A DNA stretch of 64,000 nucleotides from Cytobacillus sp. NCCP-133 (lineage in GTDB: Bacteria > Bacillota > Bacilli > Bacillales > Cytobacillaceae), in NCBI RefSeq assembly GCF_026011715.1, contig NZ_BRVM01000013.1, positions 1-64,000 on the forward strand. Reading direction: 5' to 3'. Below, one piece after another: positions 43,750 through 53,072 of this stretch. Below the pieces are notes generated by a model. The model was not told the origin of the DNA and did no database searches. It saw nothing but the letters and a program-made list of their open reading frames with translations. The number at the start of each line of letters is the position of its first letter. Position 1 is the stretch's first letter. A program made the translations under genes and the position numbers.

Positions 43750-44760
43750 TTATTCTTCATAGAACTCAGCAATTTCTGACCATTCTTCTTTTACTTCCAG
43801 CCCCTGTGCTTTTGCAGCTTCTTTATTGATGACTAGCTGTAGGCTGCCAGGTAGTTCAACAGGAATTTCAGATGGTTTTTTCTCTCCTTTTAAAACCTCT
43901 GCCGCCATTTTGCCTGTTTGGTATCCTAGGTCATAATAGCTGAATCCGCTAGCGGCAATAGCACCGCGTTTCATTGAATCCAACTCTCCGACAAACAAAG
44001 GAACCTTTTTGCTGTTAGCCACCGAAATAACCGACTCCAATGCAGAAACAACAGTGTTATCAGTAGGAATATAGATGGCATCCACCCTGCCTATCAGAGA
44101 ATCTGCCGCCTGTTTAACTTCCGCAGAAGTAGAAACAGATGCCTCGATAATTTTGGCCCCTTGCGGTTCAGCCAGTTCTTTTACCTGCTTTACCTGGACT
44201 TCGGAATTCTGTTCCCCCGAGTTATAAATGATTCCAATATTTTTGACGCCAACCTCATTAATCATAAAATCAATTGTCTTCGAAGTCCCTTCCGGATGGT
44301 TATCTGTTGTACCAGTAATGTTATCTCCAGGCTTATCGAAGGACTCAACCAGCCCAGCTCCAACAGGATCAGTCACTGATGTAAACAAAATGGGAATGTC
44401 CTTTGTGGCATTTAAGGCACTGACAGCACTAGGTGTTGCATTGGCAAATATCATATCCACTTTGTCACCCACAAAATTATTGGCAATTGTTTGAGTATTA
44501 TTCATATCAGCCTGGGCATTTTGAAAGTCAAACTTAACATTTTCTCCTTCTTTGTAACCTTCATCTTCCAATGCCTTCTTAAATCCTTCAGTTGCTGCAT
44601 CAAGGGAAGGATGTTCAACAAATTGTGTTATGCCAATCGAGTACTGTTTCTTTTCATTTCCTTCTTCAGACGAGCCATTCGATGCCTCCTTTCCACAGCC
44701 GCTTAGCACAAGCATGCCAGAAGCCATTAATAAAGATATAGCCCTAAACGGTTTTTTCAT
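43750..44760 (-). CDS. ABC transporter substrate-binding lipoprotein (TrpX-like)
   Basis: 336 residues with a lipoprotein signal (MKKPFRAISLLMASGMLVLS|GCG; lipobox LSGC). The mature protein has the ABC_sub_bind fold (SIGITQFVEHPSLDAATEGF, ANATPSAVSALNATKDIPIL, FTSVTDPVGAGLV). The family includes tryptophan/tyrosine-type importers. In this island aromatic amino acids, phenylacetate or a related ligand are plausible. GGGGGATACAGA precedes the ATG. A candidate PaaX operator and a cre-like site lie upstream. Confidence 0.9.
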   Translation of the reverse strand: MKKPFRAISLLMASGMLVLSGCGKEASNGSSEEGNEKKQYSIGITQFVEHPSLDAATEGFKKALEDEGYKEGENVKFDFQNAQADMNNTQTIANNFVGDKVDMIFANATPSAVSALNATKDIPILFTSVTDPVGAGLVESFDKPGDNITGTTDNHPEGTSKTIDFMINEVGVKNIGIIYNSGEQNSEVQVKQVKELAEPQGAKIIEASVSTSAEVKQAADSLIGRVDAIYIPTDNTVVSALESVISVANSKKVPLFVGELDSMKRGAIAASGFSYYDLGYQTGKMAAEVLKGEKKPSEIPVELPGSLQLVINKEAAKAQGLEVKEEWSEIAEFYEE

Positions 44761-44817
44761 TCTGTATCCCCCTATTCTAATTAATTTCTACCAGAAGTCT
44801 GATTATGCCAACTATTA

Positions 44818-44831
44818 TGTATGCGCTTACA
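44818..44831 (-). promoter_or_regulatory. cre-like site upstream of the ABC transporter operon
   Basis: TGTATGCGCTTACA, one mismatch to the CcpA consensus; 58 bp before the lipoprotein start. Confidence 0.5.
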
Positions 44832-44900
44832 TAATGCTGTAAAAGAAAGCTGAGAAATCACCTCTGTCCTGTTAGTAACGTTTATATGATATTTACTTTT

Positions 44901-44923
44901 AATATCGTAAATACAACGTTATA
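44901..44923 (-). promoter_or_regulatory. candidate PaaX operator B (ABC transporter)
   Basis: AATATCG-N9-CGTTATA; 12 of 14 half-site bases match TATAACG/CGTTATA with identical spacing. A second TAACG half lies at 44876. The site is about 140 bp upstream of the start. Confidence 0.55.
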
Positions 44924-45068
44924 TTATCATCAGACCTACTCAAGTGTCAATAATATTCCAAAAATTTAATATATTATGATAAATATAGGCATTTTACTTT
45001 AAAAACTCTGCTCTACTTGATGTTAGCATACAAATACATCCAATTATTGCATTAACAGAAACAAAAAA

Positions 45069-45095
45069 AGCATGCAGATAACTCATCTGCACGCT
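45069..45095 (-). terminator. terminator of nitronate monooxygenase gene
   Basis: AGCGTGCAGAT-GAGTT-ATCTGCATGCT followed by TTTTTTTG on the minus strand. Confidence 0.85.
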
Positions 45096-46044
45096 AGCTT
45101 AATATACTTTTTGCCTTCAGAAGCTGGTGACTCGCATCATTTACCATTCGGTCCAAAAGCTCCTTCACGCTCGGCAAGTCAGCAATCAGCCCCGAAATTT
45201 GGCCGCTGTTCATAAATCCTTTATCTCCGTTTCCCTCTAAAGCTCCGATTTTATGAAATTTCTCTGTAGTTAAAGAATTAAAATCTTCAAGACTGACTCC
45301 CTTATTTTCTATATCCAGCAGCTTATAAGCATAGCCTGTTGAAAGAACTCTCCTGATCCTGCCAACTGATCGTCCGACTATAACGGTTGCATGGTCGGAC
45401 GCTTCAATAATCTTCTTTTTATAATCAGGATGAAAGGGTGCTTCTTTTGTGGCAATAAATCTTGTGCCCATTTGGACGCCGCTTGCTCCAAGTGCCAGCA
45501 TGGCAGCAAGTCCTTTTCCATCAGCAATCCCCCCGGCAGCAGCTACAGGAACGGAAACCCGGCTGACGATTTGCGGGACCAGTGCAAGTGTGGTTGTTTC
45601 AAGTGCAGAGTTGATTCCCGCTGCTTCATATCCCTCAGCCACAATGATATCCGCCCCAGCTGCCTCTGCTTTCATCGCCTGTCTGACAGAAGCTGCAACA
45701 GAAATAACCTTTACACCATTTTCATGCAATTTCGGTATAAAAGGAGCGGGGTTTCCGGCTGAAAGAGACACAACCGGCACCTTATGTTTAATCACAAGGG
45801 AAAGGATCTCCTTTACATGCGGACACACACTCAGTGCTAAGTTGACAGCAAAAGGCTTTTCAGTCCTTCTTTTTGTTTCCATAATGATTTTTTCAACTTC
45901 ATCAGGAAGCATCGTACCAGCTCCTATTGTGCCAAGTCCCCCGGCTTCTGATACTGCAGCTGTTAAAATGGCATTGCTTATATTTCCCATGCCACCCTGG
46001 ATTATTGGATATTTAATATTCAAGGTACTCAACAACATATTCAA
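45094..46044 (-). CDS. nitronate monooxygenase / 2-nitropropane dioxygenase family protein
   Basis: 316 residues, FMN TIM barrel: YPIIQGGMGNISNAILTAAV, GGLGTIGAG, DIIVAEGYEAAGI, AAGGIADGKGLAAMLALGASG, and VQMGTRFIATKEAP. The family includes nitronate monooxygenases and FabK enoyl-ACP reductases; the AEGYEAAG segment lacks the His found in typical nitronate monooxygenases (AEGxEAGGH), so the reaction is uncertain. It lies inside the aromatic island, divergent from the paaY-like gene. Confidence 0.82.
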   Translation of the reverse strand: MNMLLSTLNIKYPIIQGGMGNISNAILTAAVSEAGGLGTIGAGTMLPDEVEKIIMETKRRTEKPFAVNLALSVCPHVKEILSLVIKHKVPVVSLSAGNPAPFIPKLHENGVKVISVAASVRQAMKAEAAGADIIVAEGYEAAGINSALETTTLALVPQIVSRVSVPVAAAGGIADGKGLAAMLALGASGVQMGTRFIATKEAPFHPDYKKKIIEASDHATVIVGRSVGRIRRVLSTGYAYKLLDIENKGVSLEDFNSLTTEKFHKIGALEGNGDKGFMNSGQISGLIADLPSVKELLDRMVNDASHQLLKAKSILS

Positions 46045-46133
46045 TAAAATTCCCCCTTCGTTAAAATAATGTTATACTAATGTTAATCATTTGACAATTA
46101 AGAAAAATCCACTTTAAGACAGGGGGAATCACT

Positions 46134-46640
46134 GTGCAATTATCTTACAATGACAAAATGCCTCGAGTCCATCAGTCCGTTTTTCTGGCTCCAGGATGCT
46201 ATGTGATAGGTGACGTGGAAATTGGGGAAGAATCAAGCATATGGTTTAATGCAGTCCTAAGAGGAGATGAGGATGCCATTAATATTGGTAATCGGTGCAG
46301 TATCCAGGACAATGTAACTTGCCATCTATACGAAGGCTCTCCTCTAATGATCGAAGACGAGGTAACGGTTGGCCATAATGCCATCTTACATGGATGTACC
46401 ATTAGAAAGAAAACGATTATTGGAATGGGAGCAACGATACTCGATGGTGCCGAAATCGGAGAGGAGTGCATTATCGGGGCAAATACGCTGATACCTGCAG
46501 GCAAAAAGATTCCGCCGCGTTCACTTGTAGTCGGTTCTCCAGGAAAAGTCGTCAGAGAACTGTCTGTAAAGGATCTTGAGCTAATTCAGCTTTCCATCGA
46601 AACTTATGTAAAAAAGGCCAAGAGTATAAAAGCAATTTGA
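46134..46640 (+). CDS. gamma-carbonic anhydrase / PaaY-like hexapeptide-repeat protein
   Basis: 168 residues, left-handed beta-helix built of hexapeptide repeats. The metal-site residues of gamma-carbonic anhydrases are in NVTCHLYEGSPLMIEDEVTV and GHNAILHGCTI. PaaY in enterobacteria is a thioesterase of the same fold in phenylacetate clusters. The location suggests a PaaY-like role, but the homologous YtoA/YrdA carbonic anhydrase-like proteins cannot be excluded. The GTG start follows AGGGGGAATCACT. Confidence 0.82.
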   Translation: MQLSYNDKMPRVHQSVFLAPGCYVIGDVEIGEESSIWFNAVLRGDEDAINIGNRCSIQDNVTCHLYEGSPLMIEDEVTVGHNAILHGCTIRKKTIIGMGATILDGAEIGEECIIGANTLIPAGKKIPPRSLVVGSPGKVVRELSVKDLELIQLSIETYVKKAKSIKAI

Positions 46641-46690
46641 CAGAAGTGATTAATACTAGGGACATGACAAAATACTGAAAATAAAAGCTG

Positions 46691-47188
46691 TTATTCAGCG
46701 GCTTTTTCAAGTTTTAAACTTGTATGATAAAAAAATATTTGCACAATCTGGGCAATTAAATAGATCGGAAAGGACCAAAACATGCTATATCCTTTATCAT
46801 AATGATACACACCTGCTTTTAACGAAAGCAGCTCCATTAGTAAAGAAAATAAAGACCATGCGGAAACATACAGCAAATTTTTATATCCCTTAATTTCTAA
46901 CTTTTTGTAAAGGTATATAAAAATATAGGCATATGGCCCGTACGTTATATAGCTTAAAAAATCCATAAACTGAAATGCTGATGAATCATTCACATCAAAA
47001 AAATCCCAAGGCTTGATACTTATAGTGTGATCATAAAAAGTCACAACAAGCATTCCATATAAAAAATGCGCTGTCCCCTCTAAAGGTGATAAAATTTTCG
47101 GTAATTTCCATATAATTATTAATCCAAAAAGGCTGACTATCACAAACCATTCATTCCAATCAAAAGCTCTCTCATAAACTGTTACCAT
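46691..47188 (-). CDS. CBO0543-like integral membrane protein
   Basis: 165 residues with about four to five membrane segments (for example EWFVIVSLFGLIIIW, SFPIYLIAQIVQIFFYHTSL) and few charged residues between them. It resembles the CBO0543 family of Firmicute membrane proteins of unknown function. It is one base downstream of a similar-sized membrane protein, with which it must be co-expressed. A link to aromatic catabolism is not evident. Confidence 0.65.
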   Translation of the reverse strand: MVTVYERAFDWNEWFVIVSLFGLIIIWKLPKILSPLEGTAHFLYGMLVVTFYDHTISIKPWDFFDVNDSSAFQFMDFLSYITYGPYAYIFIYLYKKLEIKGYKNLLYVSAWSLFSLLMELLSLKAGVYHYDKGYSMFWSFPIYLIAQIVQIFFYHTSLKLEKAAE

Positions 47189-47189
47189 A

Positions 47190-47654
47190 CTATGAACTCA
47201 CCCGCTTAAGATATTTTACCCCTTTTGCTAACCCCAGACCCAGCATAAGGAATGCACCGTTGGCTAATGCAGCGTAAAACAAGTTCCATTTTATATATGT
47301 AACAACCCCAAAAATCTGGCTTAATATATCTAAAAGAAGCATGGATAATACCATTGCGATAAAGATAATACCTTTTTTTCCAAACGTTTTTCCCCCTGCA
47401 AAAACGTTAATAAAAACAAGTACAAACAAGGGTTTGATTATATCCCGGTTAAGCAAATAAAACATAAATAATAAAGAATCTTCCGTAACATCCAGCCATT
47501 TTAGCTGTAGATTAATAATGGTTGAAAAATATGTTAAAAGTATAAAAATAAACATAAAAACGATTGAGTTTTGCAGAAATGATAAACGTTTTTTTAATAA
47601 ATAGAAAAAATATATTTGATATAAGGTTATAACAATTGCTGCAGGCAGTGCCAT
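47190..47654 (-). CDS. integral membrane protein, partner of the CBO0543-like gene
   Basis: 154 residues with five hydrophobic segments (about 4-22, 30-48, 60-82, 93-112, 120-145). The family is not recognised. It is the first gene of the two-gene membrane protein unit between paaX and the paaY-like gene. Confidence 0.6.
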   Translation of the reverse strand: MALPAAIVITLYQIYFFYLLKKRLSFLQNSIVFMFIFILLTYFSTIINLQLKWLDVTEDSLLFMFYLLNRDIIKPLFVLVFINVFAGGKTFGKKGIIFIAMVLSMLLLDILSQIFGVVTYIKWNLFYAALANGAFLMLGLGLAKGVKYLKRVSS

Positions 47655-47757
47655 AATATCACCTTAGTGGTCAGTCTCTTTAATTAGTTATTATTTCTTT
47701 GGGGCTATAAAAAAATTCATATAAAGCCAATCAATCTAATCCAGCCAGTGAAAAAGG

Positions 47758-47796
47758 AAAAGCCATCCGTTCCCGCTGGGCAACATGATGGCTTTT
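47758..47796. terminator. terminator of paaX
   Basis: AAAAGCCATC...GATGGCTTTT, T-runs on both strands, directly after the paaX stop. Confidence 0.8.
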
Positions 47797-47798
47797 TA

Positions 47799-48674
47799 TT
47801 ACTCTACCATGTATGGATGGTTAAGAACGTCATAATCGGCATCCCGTTTTTTCAGTTCATTCCCTTCCTTAAACACACTCTCGAAAAATTTTGATGCAGG
47901 TTCTGCCAGCTCTTTGTAATAATCACTAAACAAAGCAGCGGCGTGACTGCCGAGCCACTTATCAGGAAGAAGCTCCTCAGGAAGCCCCGGATCAACAAAA
48001 AGAAATTTCCGGTATTCATGAACAAGCTTCGTTCTTTCGACAAAACATTCTGCTTCACTCATATTTCCTTTTTGTATTTTATGTTTATCTATTATATATT
48101 TCTGGCTGTATTTCGAAATAAACTCCTGATATCTATCATTTATTTCTTGAAGATTCCAGCTCTTTTCGACGATTTCATAATTTTTATGCGGACCTGCATA
48201 TCTGGCAATAAAAAAATCGACATAGTTGGCAATATCGTATTTATCTATCAGATCAAATACTTGTTTTTCAAGATTATTTGCAGAAATCCAGCAGCTGCTA
48301 GACATGGAGCCAAAACCGCTCCAAACCAGTTCTTTCCGCAATTCATCACGTACACTCCGGATTTCTTCAGGGATAGTATACATAAGGATCCGCCATTGTC
48401 CATCCCAATCTTCAGGCTTCAATTTAAAAATACGTTTTGCTGCTTCCTCAATCCTTTTCTGACCTCTTGGCGTTAAAGAATAGTAGCTTTTATTGCTAAT
48501 CTTTTCCGACTGGACCCACCCCTGCTTATTCATTCTGGAAATAGCTGCCCTGACCGATTGGTCATTATGTCCAAATTCACTCAATAGCTTAATAAGGCTG
48601 CCAATCCAAATTTTACTCCCATAATGCGAAATATAATCTCCATAAAGTGTAAAAATCATTGACCTCGTATTCAA
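47799..48674 (-). CDS. paaX: phenylacetate-responsive transcriptional repressor PaaX
   Basis: 291 residues. N-terminal winged helix of the PaaX type (FTLYGDYISHYGSKIWIGSL, GHNDQSVRAAISRMNKQGWV), a middle domain (WRILMYTIPEEIRSVRDELR), and the PaaX C-terminal domain (VDPGLPEELLPDKWLGSHAA). In other bacteria PaaX represses paa genes and is released by phenylacetyl-CoA. TTG start after GAGGATG. A TATAACG half-site with the shared spacing lies 31-53 bp upstream, which suggests autoregulation. Confidence 0.94.
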   Translation of the reverse strand: MNTRSMIFTLYGDYISHYGSKIWIGSLIKLLSEFGHNDQSVRAAISRMNKQGWVQSEKISNKSYYSLTPRGQKRIEEAAKRIFKLKPEDWDGQWRILMYTIPEEIRSVRDELRKELVWSGFGSMSSSCWISANNLEKQVFDLIDKYDIANYVDFFIARYAGPHKNYEIVEKSWNLQEINDRYQEFISKYSQKYIIDKHKIQKGNMSEAECFVERTKLVHEYRKFLFVDPGLPEELLPDKWLGSHAAALFSDYYKELAEPASKFFESVFKEGNELKKRDADYDVLNHPYMVE

Positions 48675-48704
48675 CTTGCTTTCATCCTCATTTCATTAAG
48701 TGGG

Positions 48705-48727
48705 TTGCACGGAATTAATTCGTTATA
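48705..48727 (-). promoter_or_regulatory. candidate PaaX operator D (paaX autoregulation)
   Basis: Minus strand TATAACG-N9-CGTGCAA: one perfect half, the CG of the other half at the right distance. It is the same distance from the paaX start as site C is from the thioesterase start. Confidence 0.5.
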
Positions 48728-48930
48728 TAACAATTGTACTAAAATTGGGGGAATTTGAAAAATATTTTTTCGTAATACTAAATATTTTGTGTCAGAGATA
48801 AAGTGAAACTTTAATTATTGGGCCCTAATTGTTAGTTGCCAATCGGGCCTACAGGCATTTTGACTCCCATCTATTCTCCTTTAACTCTGATTATTAGATT
48901 GGAGGTCTTACTGCCCGTTAGAGTGCAGTA

Positions 48931-48958
48931 AAACCATAGAGACACAATCTCTATGGTT
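48931..48958 (-). terminator. terminator of paaJ
   Basis: AACCATAGAGA-TTGTG-TCTCTATGGTTTT on the minus strand. Confidence 0.88.
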
Positions 48959-48966
48959 CTGGCTTG

Positions 48967-50172
48967 TTAGCTATCATCACGCTCAACGATGGTTGAAATC
49001 CCCTGGCCGACGCCTACACACATGGTAGCAAGACCATACTTTGAATTTCTTCGCTTCATTTCATGAAGAAGAGAAGTGAGGATCCGGGCACCGCTCGCCC
49101 CAAGCGGATGACCAAATGCAATTGCACCGCCGTTAATATTCACCCGTTCTGAATCCGCTTCGAGCTCTTTTATGCATGCAATGGACTGTGAAGCGAAAGC
49201 TTCATTTAATTCTACTAAATCGATATCTTTTATTGTAAGATCAGCCCTTTTTAAAGCCTTCCTTGTGGAATATACCGGGCCTATTCCCATAATTGATGGT
49301 TCAAGCCCTGCCGTGGCAGAAACTACATAGCTTCCCAGAGGCTTTAACCCAAGTTCTCTCGCTTTCTCCGCTGACATCAGCAGCAATCCAGCTGCCCCAT
49401 CGTTTACTCCTGAAGCATTTCCAGCTGTAACAGACCCTCCCTTAAAAATAGGCTTTAATCCTGAAAGCTTTTCATATGAAGTTTCCGGACGGGGATGTTC
49501 GTCACGATCTACAATGATCTTATTTCCTTTTCTATCCAAGTAAGCCACAGGAATAATCTCATCATCAAAAAGACCATTGTCTAAAGCCGACTTAGCTCGC
49601 ATTTGGCTTTCAAAAGCAAAGCGGTCCTGCTCTTCGCGAGTAATACCATACTTTTCAGCCACATTCTCTGCAGTTTGCGGCATGCTGTCAGCACCATACA
49701 TCTCTTCCAGCTTGCTGTTTGTAAAGCGCCAGCCGATGGTTGTGTCGTACATTTCTATATTCCCTCTTGGGAACTCGCTGTTTGGCTTGGCCATAACAAA
49801 AGGTGCCCGAGTCATGCTTTCAGTGCCGCCGGCTATAAAAATATCCCCTTCGCCTGCCAAAATGGCGCGTGCAGCATAATTTACAGCATCTAATCCCGAA
49901 CCACAGAGCCGGTTCACAGTTGCAGCTGCCACTTCGACTGGAAGCCCAGCCAGAAGAGCTGACATTCTGGCCACGTTTCGATTATCCTCACCAGCCTGAT
50001 TGGCATTCCCTAGTACAACCTCTTCTATTTCACTTGGATTTACTTGAGGATTTCGTTCTAACAGGGCCTTAATAACTATTGCTCCCAGGTCATCAGGACG
50101 TATGTTCTTTAAAGCGCCTTTATATCTTCCAATTGGAGTCCTGACGGCATCAACGATAACCACTTTTCTCAT
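48967..50172 (-). CDS. paaJ: thiolase, PaaJ-type beta-ketoadipyl-CoA thiolase
   Basis: 401 residues, type II thiolase with acylation Cys90 ([15 protein letters not shown]), [21 protein letters not shown], and the second Cys in [10 protein letters not shown]. In the pathway it would cleave 3-oxoadipyl-CoA (and the 3-oxo-5,6-dehydrosuberyl-CoA intermediate) to acetyl-CoA and succinyl-CoA. It overlaps paaH by 4 bp. General acetyl-CoA acetyltransferase activity is the alternative by sequence. Confidence 0.9.
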   Translation of the reverse strand: MRKVVIVDAVRTPIGRYKGALKNIRPDDLGAIVIKALLERNPQVNPSEIEEVVLGNANQAGEDNRNVARMSALLAGLPVEVAAATVNRLCGSGLDAVNYAARAILAGEGDIFIAGGTESMTRAPFVMAKPNSEFPRGNIEMYDTTIGWRFTNSKLEEMYGADSMPQTAENVAEKYGITREEQDRFAFESQMRAKSALDNGLFDDEIIPVAYLDRKGNKIIVDRDEHPRPETSYEKLSGLKPIFKGGSVTAGNASGVNDGAAGLLLMSAEKARELGLKPLGSYVVSATAGLEPSIMGIGPVYSTRKALKRADLTIKDIDLVELNEAFASQSIACIKELEADSERVNINGGAIAFGHPLGASGARILTSLLHEMKRRNSKYGLATMCVGVGQGISTIVERDDS

Positions 50173-51035
50173 TGTACAACTTCCTCTTTTGCAGAATAAT
50201 CGTATACACCTCTCCCAGATTTACGTCCTAGCCTTCCTGCCTTCACATATTGTTCAAGTAGAGGTGCAGGACGGTATTTCTCCCCAAGCTTGCTGTGAAG
50301 ATATTTTAAATTATTCAGTCGTGTATCTAGACCAACTAGATCTCCAAGCTCAAATGGTCCCATCGGATAATTCAATCCAAGCTTTATCGCTTTATCAATT
50401 TCTTCCGGAGTGCCCACACCTTCCTGGAGCATGTAGAACGCTTCATTCCCGACAAGCGCGCTGATCCGGCTCGTTACAAATCCCGGAAACTCATTAATGA
50501 TGACTGTTTCCTTTCCCATTTGCTGGGCAGCCTTTTTTATTGCTTCTGCTGTTTCTTCACTTGTTTCGAGTCCTTTTATGATTTCTACAAGCGGCATTTT
50601 GTGTACCGGATTAAAGAAATGCATGGCGATTACTTTATCAGGCCGTTTTGTATAGGAGCCAATTTCCGTCGGACTCATTGTAGAAGTATTAGTAGCAAAA
50701 TAACAGCATTCAGGAGCGTGCTGATCGATTACTTCAAAGATATTTTTTTTAATGTCCATTACTTCAGGAACCGCCTCAATTACAAGATCGGCTTCTTTCA
50801 CATGCTGAGCAAGACTTACTGAATAGTGAAGTCGGCTTTTGCATTCTTCTAAATCAGCAATCGTTAACTTTTTTCTTATAACCCCTTTTTCAAAAATGCT
50901 ATTAATCTCTTTTTCTGCACGGATTAATTGTTCCTGGCTGATATCGACCAGTGTAGTATGAAACCCTCCGACCGAGCTTATATAGGCAATTCCGCGTCCC
51001 ATTACCCCAGACCCAACCACAACTAGATTCTTCAC
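50169..51035 (-). CDS. paaH: 3-hydroxyacyl-CoA dehydrogenase PaaH
   Basis: 288 residues, NAD fold VVGSGVMGRGIAYISSVGGF and catalytic AMHFFNPVHKMPLVEI (His-Glu pair), the C-terminal domain with EFPGFVTSRI. It oxidises 3-hydroxyadipyl-CoA to 3-oxoadipyl-CoA. The GTG start follows AGGAGG. A terminator-like hairpin precedes it, so paaHJ may be expressed separately from the upstream paa genes. Confidence 0.92.
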   Translation of the reverse strand: MKNLVVVGSGVMGRGIAYISSVGGFHTTLVDISQEQLIRAEKEINSIFEKGVIRKKLTIADLEECKSRLHYSVSLAQHVKEADLVIEAVPEVMDIKKNIFEVIDQHAPECCYFATNTSTMSPTEIGSYTKRPDKVIAMHFFNPVHKMPLVEIIKGLETSEETAEAIKKAAQQMGKETVIINEFPGFVTSRISALVGNEAFYMLQEGVGTPEEIDKAIKLGLNYPMGPFELGDLVGLDTRLNNLKYLHSKLGEKYRPAPLLEQYVKAGRLGRKSGRGVYDYSAKEEVVQ

Positions 51036-51103
51036 ATTAAAGCCTCCTTCTTGATTTTTACAAGCAGCAAAATCCCTACTGCTGAAGGTTTCACTTAAAA
51101 AAG

Positions 51104-51128
51104 ACGAGCATCCGCAGTGAGATGCTCA
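51104..51128 (-). terminator. terminator-like hairpin between paaG and paaH
   Basis: GAGCATC-TCACTGCG-GATGCTC then GTCTTTTTT on the minus strand. Confidence 0.75.
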
Positions 51129-51199
51129 CAAAAAAGATATAACGGGCAGAATATTTGATTGCACTTTCCAGTCAGACTCGGCTCGTGATGATTGCTTAT

Positions 51200-51973
51200 C
51201 TATTTCCCTTGAAAAACAGGCTTGCGTTTCTCCATAAAAGCCTTGACGCCCTCTTTATGGTCATGAGTAAGTCCTGCAATGCGCTGGCCTTGTGCGTCCC
51301 TTTCCAGGCTCTCCTCCAGAGTGGATTCCCAGCTCGCCTTGAGGTTCTTTTTTATGATGCCAATAGCAGCTGTCGGCATGCTGGCCAGCCGTTCAGCAAA
51401 AGAAGCAACTTCATCTTGCCAATTCTCCATCGGAATAACCATGGTAGCCAGACCCAGGTCTTACGCATCCTCAGCAGTTATCTTTTCACCGAGCACGGCA
51501 AGTTCCATCGCTTTCGCGTGACCTATAAGCTTTGGCAGAAAATAAAGGTTCCCCGCATCCGGCACCAGTCCTACATGGATAAAAGCCTCTAAAAAGCTCG
51601 CTTTTTCAGAAAGAATCCTGAAATCGCATGCCAAAGCAAGGCTCATTCCTGCTCCCGCTGCCACACCATTTACTGCAGCAATGATCGGCTTTTCACACCT
51701 ATGCAGCTCCATTACCATCGGGTTATAGAATTTGCGTAGTACTTCGCCATGATCCATATCTTCGTTAACACCTTGAAGATCCTGACCTGAGCAAAAGGCG
51801 CGTCCTTCACCTGTGATCACTAAGCAGCGTACCTCTTTATCCCTGCTTGCCTGTTTAACGGACAGCTGGACCTCTTTATTTACTTGCTCTGTAAAAGCAT
51901 TCAGTTTATCTGGCCGGTTTAGTGTAATCCAGGCTACGCCCTTGGCCACTTCATATTTCACCGTTTCGAACAT
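51200..51973 (-). pseudogene. paaG: enoyl-CoA hydratase/isomerase PaaG, interrupted by TAA
   Basis: Reading from 51973, FETVKYEVAKGVAWITLNRP to AVLGEKITAEDA, then TAA (51461-51463), then in the same frame DLGLATMVIPMENWQDEVAS to KRKPVFQGK. The whole gene would be 257 residues, the normal length of PaaG, the ring-1,2-epoxyphenylacetyl-CoA isomerase. Oxyanion-hole segments (EGRAFCSGQDL, NGVAAGAGMSLALACD) lie before the stop. A single base change from a sense codon such as AAA or GAA explains it. It is TAA, not TGA, so selenocysteine is not the explanation. A re-start at ATG 51442 gives an 80-residue fragment with no catalytic site. Confidence 0.85.
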
Positions 51974-51991
51974 GTGGTATGTACACCTCCT

Positions 51992-52771
51992 CTATTTCCC
52001 TTTAAATTCAGGCTTGCGCTTTTCAATAAAGGCCCTCATACCCTCTTTTTGATCTTCAGTAGAAAATAATAGATAGAAGTTTTTGCGTTCAAGTTCCATT
52101 CCTTCATTTAAAGGAGTATCCACCGATTTAAGAACAGCTTCTTTAATAAACCTAATCGAAACTGGAGCCTGATTTGCTATAAGCTCAGCAGCCTTAATCG
52201 TTTCTTCCAATAAGAGCTCCTTTGCAATCAGGGTATTAACAATGCCGCAGTGAAGCGCTTCACGTGCCGATATTCTTTTTCCAGTAAAGAGCCATTCCAT
52301 CGCCCTTGTTTTCCCAACAAGCTTCGTCAGGCGCTGTGTTCCTCCAGCCCCAGGCATGACCCCGAGGTTCACTTCGGGAAACCCAAACTCTGCGTCATCA
52401 GCTGCGTAAAGCATGTCACAGCATAAAGCCAGCTCGAAGCCGCCTCCTAGTGCGAAGCCCTGAACAGCACCAATAATAGGCTTCTTAATCATAGCGAGGC
52501 GATCCCAATCCTTGAATTGGTTACGAAGTTCAAAATCAATTGCGTTATCATTTGCCATTTCATCTATATCTGCTCCGGCAGCAAAAGCTCTGCCCTTGCC
52601 GCTTAACACAATGGCCCTGACGCTGCTGTCTGCCTCAAAGTTTTCCATCGCATCTAAGATTTCTGAAACCATCGGCCGATTAATAGCATTCAGCACCTTT
52701 GGTCGGTTTAAAGCAATTAAGCCTAGCTTCCCTTGCTTTGATACTTCAATTAATTCATAGTTTTTACTCAT
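51992..52771 (-). CDS. paaF: enoyl-CoA hydratase PaaF-type
   Basis: 259 residues of the crotonase family. SGKGRAFAAGADIDEMA and the catalytic pair in FPEVNLGVMPGAGGTQRLTK (Glu) plus GFALGGGFELALCCD (Glu) are those of true hydratases. It would hydrate 2,3-dehydroadipyl-CoA to 3-hydroxyadipyl-CoA. It overlaps the EthD-family gene by 8 bp and is 18 bp from paaG. Confidence 0.9.
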   Translation of the reverse strand: MSKNYELIEVSKQGKLGLIALNRPKVLNAINRPMVSEILDAMENFEADSSVRAIVLSGKGRAFAAGADIDEMANDNAIDFELRNQFKDWDRLAMIKKPIIGAVQGFALGGGFELALCCDMLYAADDAEFGFPEVNLGVMPGAGGTQRLTKLVGKTRAMEWLFTGKRISAREALHCGIVNTLIAKELLLEETIKAAELIANQAPVSIRFIKEAVLKSVDTPLNEGMELERKNFYLLFSTEDQKEGMRAFIEKRKPEFKGK

Positions 52772-53072
52772 CTACTTCCTCACCGATCATGAGGGTGATT
52801 AAGTCCCCGGCAAATTTCATGGCATCCTTCCCTGAAGCCTTTCCCTCATCAGTTTTCATTGCTGACTGCAAAGCTTCATGGCTGTCATAATACATTTCAC
52901 ACATTAAATAGTACTTCCCTTCGCCCCCCATAGGACTGCCAACAATTTTTGTAACCTCCATTTTACGGAGACCCGGTATTTTGGCTGTAAGCGGCGCGTG
53001 CGTATTAAAATAATGGTCATCAAATGCCTCCTTATTTTCAGGATGCTTATAAAGCGCGATTAGTTTTACCAT
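52764..53072 (-). CDS. EthD family protein
   Basis: 102 residues, dimeric alpha-beta barrel family: MVKLIALYKHPENKEAFDDH, YFNTHAPLTAKIPGLRKMEV. EthD-like proteins accompany ring-hydroxylating and other oxygenases; the exact role is unknown. It starts a sub-operon with paaF and paaG, downstream of the 21-bp tandem array. AAGGAAGTTGTCCAA precedes the ATG. Confidence 0.83.
   Translation of the reverse strand: MVKLIALYKHPENKEAFDDHYFNTHAPLTAKIPGLRKMEVTKIVGSPMGGEGKYYLMCEMYYDSHEALQSAMKTDEGKASGKDAMKFAGDLITLMIGEEVDE

Noticed and set aside
46051-46080. Possible PaaX operator between the nitronate monooxygenase and paaY-like genes
   Set aside because: TATAACA is present on the minus strand, but the second half at the required spacing is CGAAGGG and does not match.
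51138-51160. Possible PaaX operator upstream of paaH
   Set aside because: A perfect TATAACG half-site is there, but nothing resembling CGTTATA follows at nine bases.
51461-51463. In-frame stop of paaG as another selenocysteine or recoding site
   Set aside because: The codon is TAA, the position is not a redox Cys, and no special hairpin follows.
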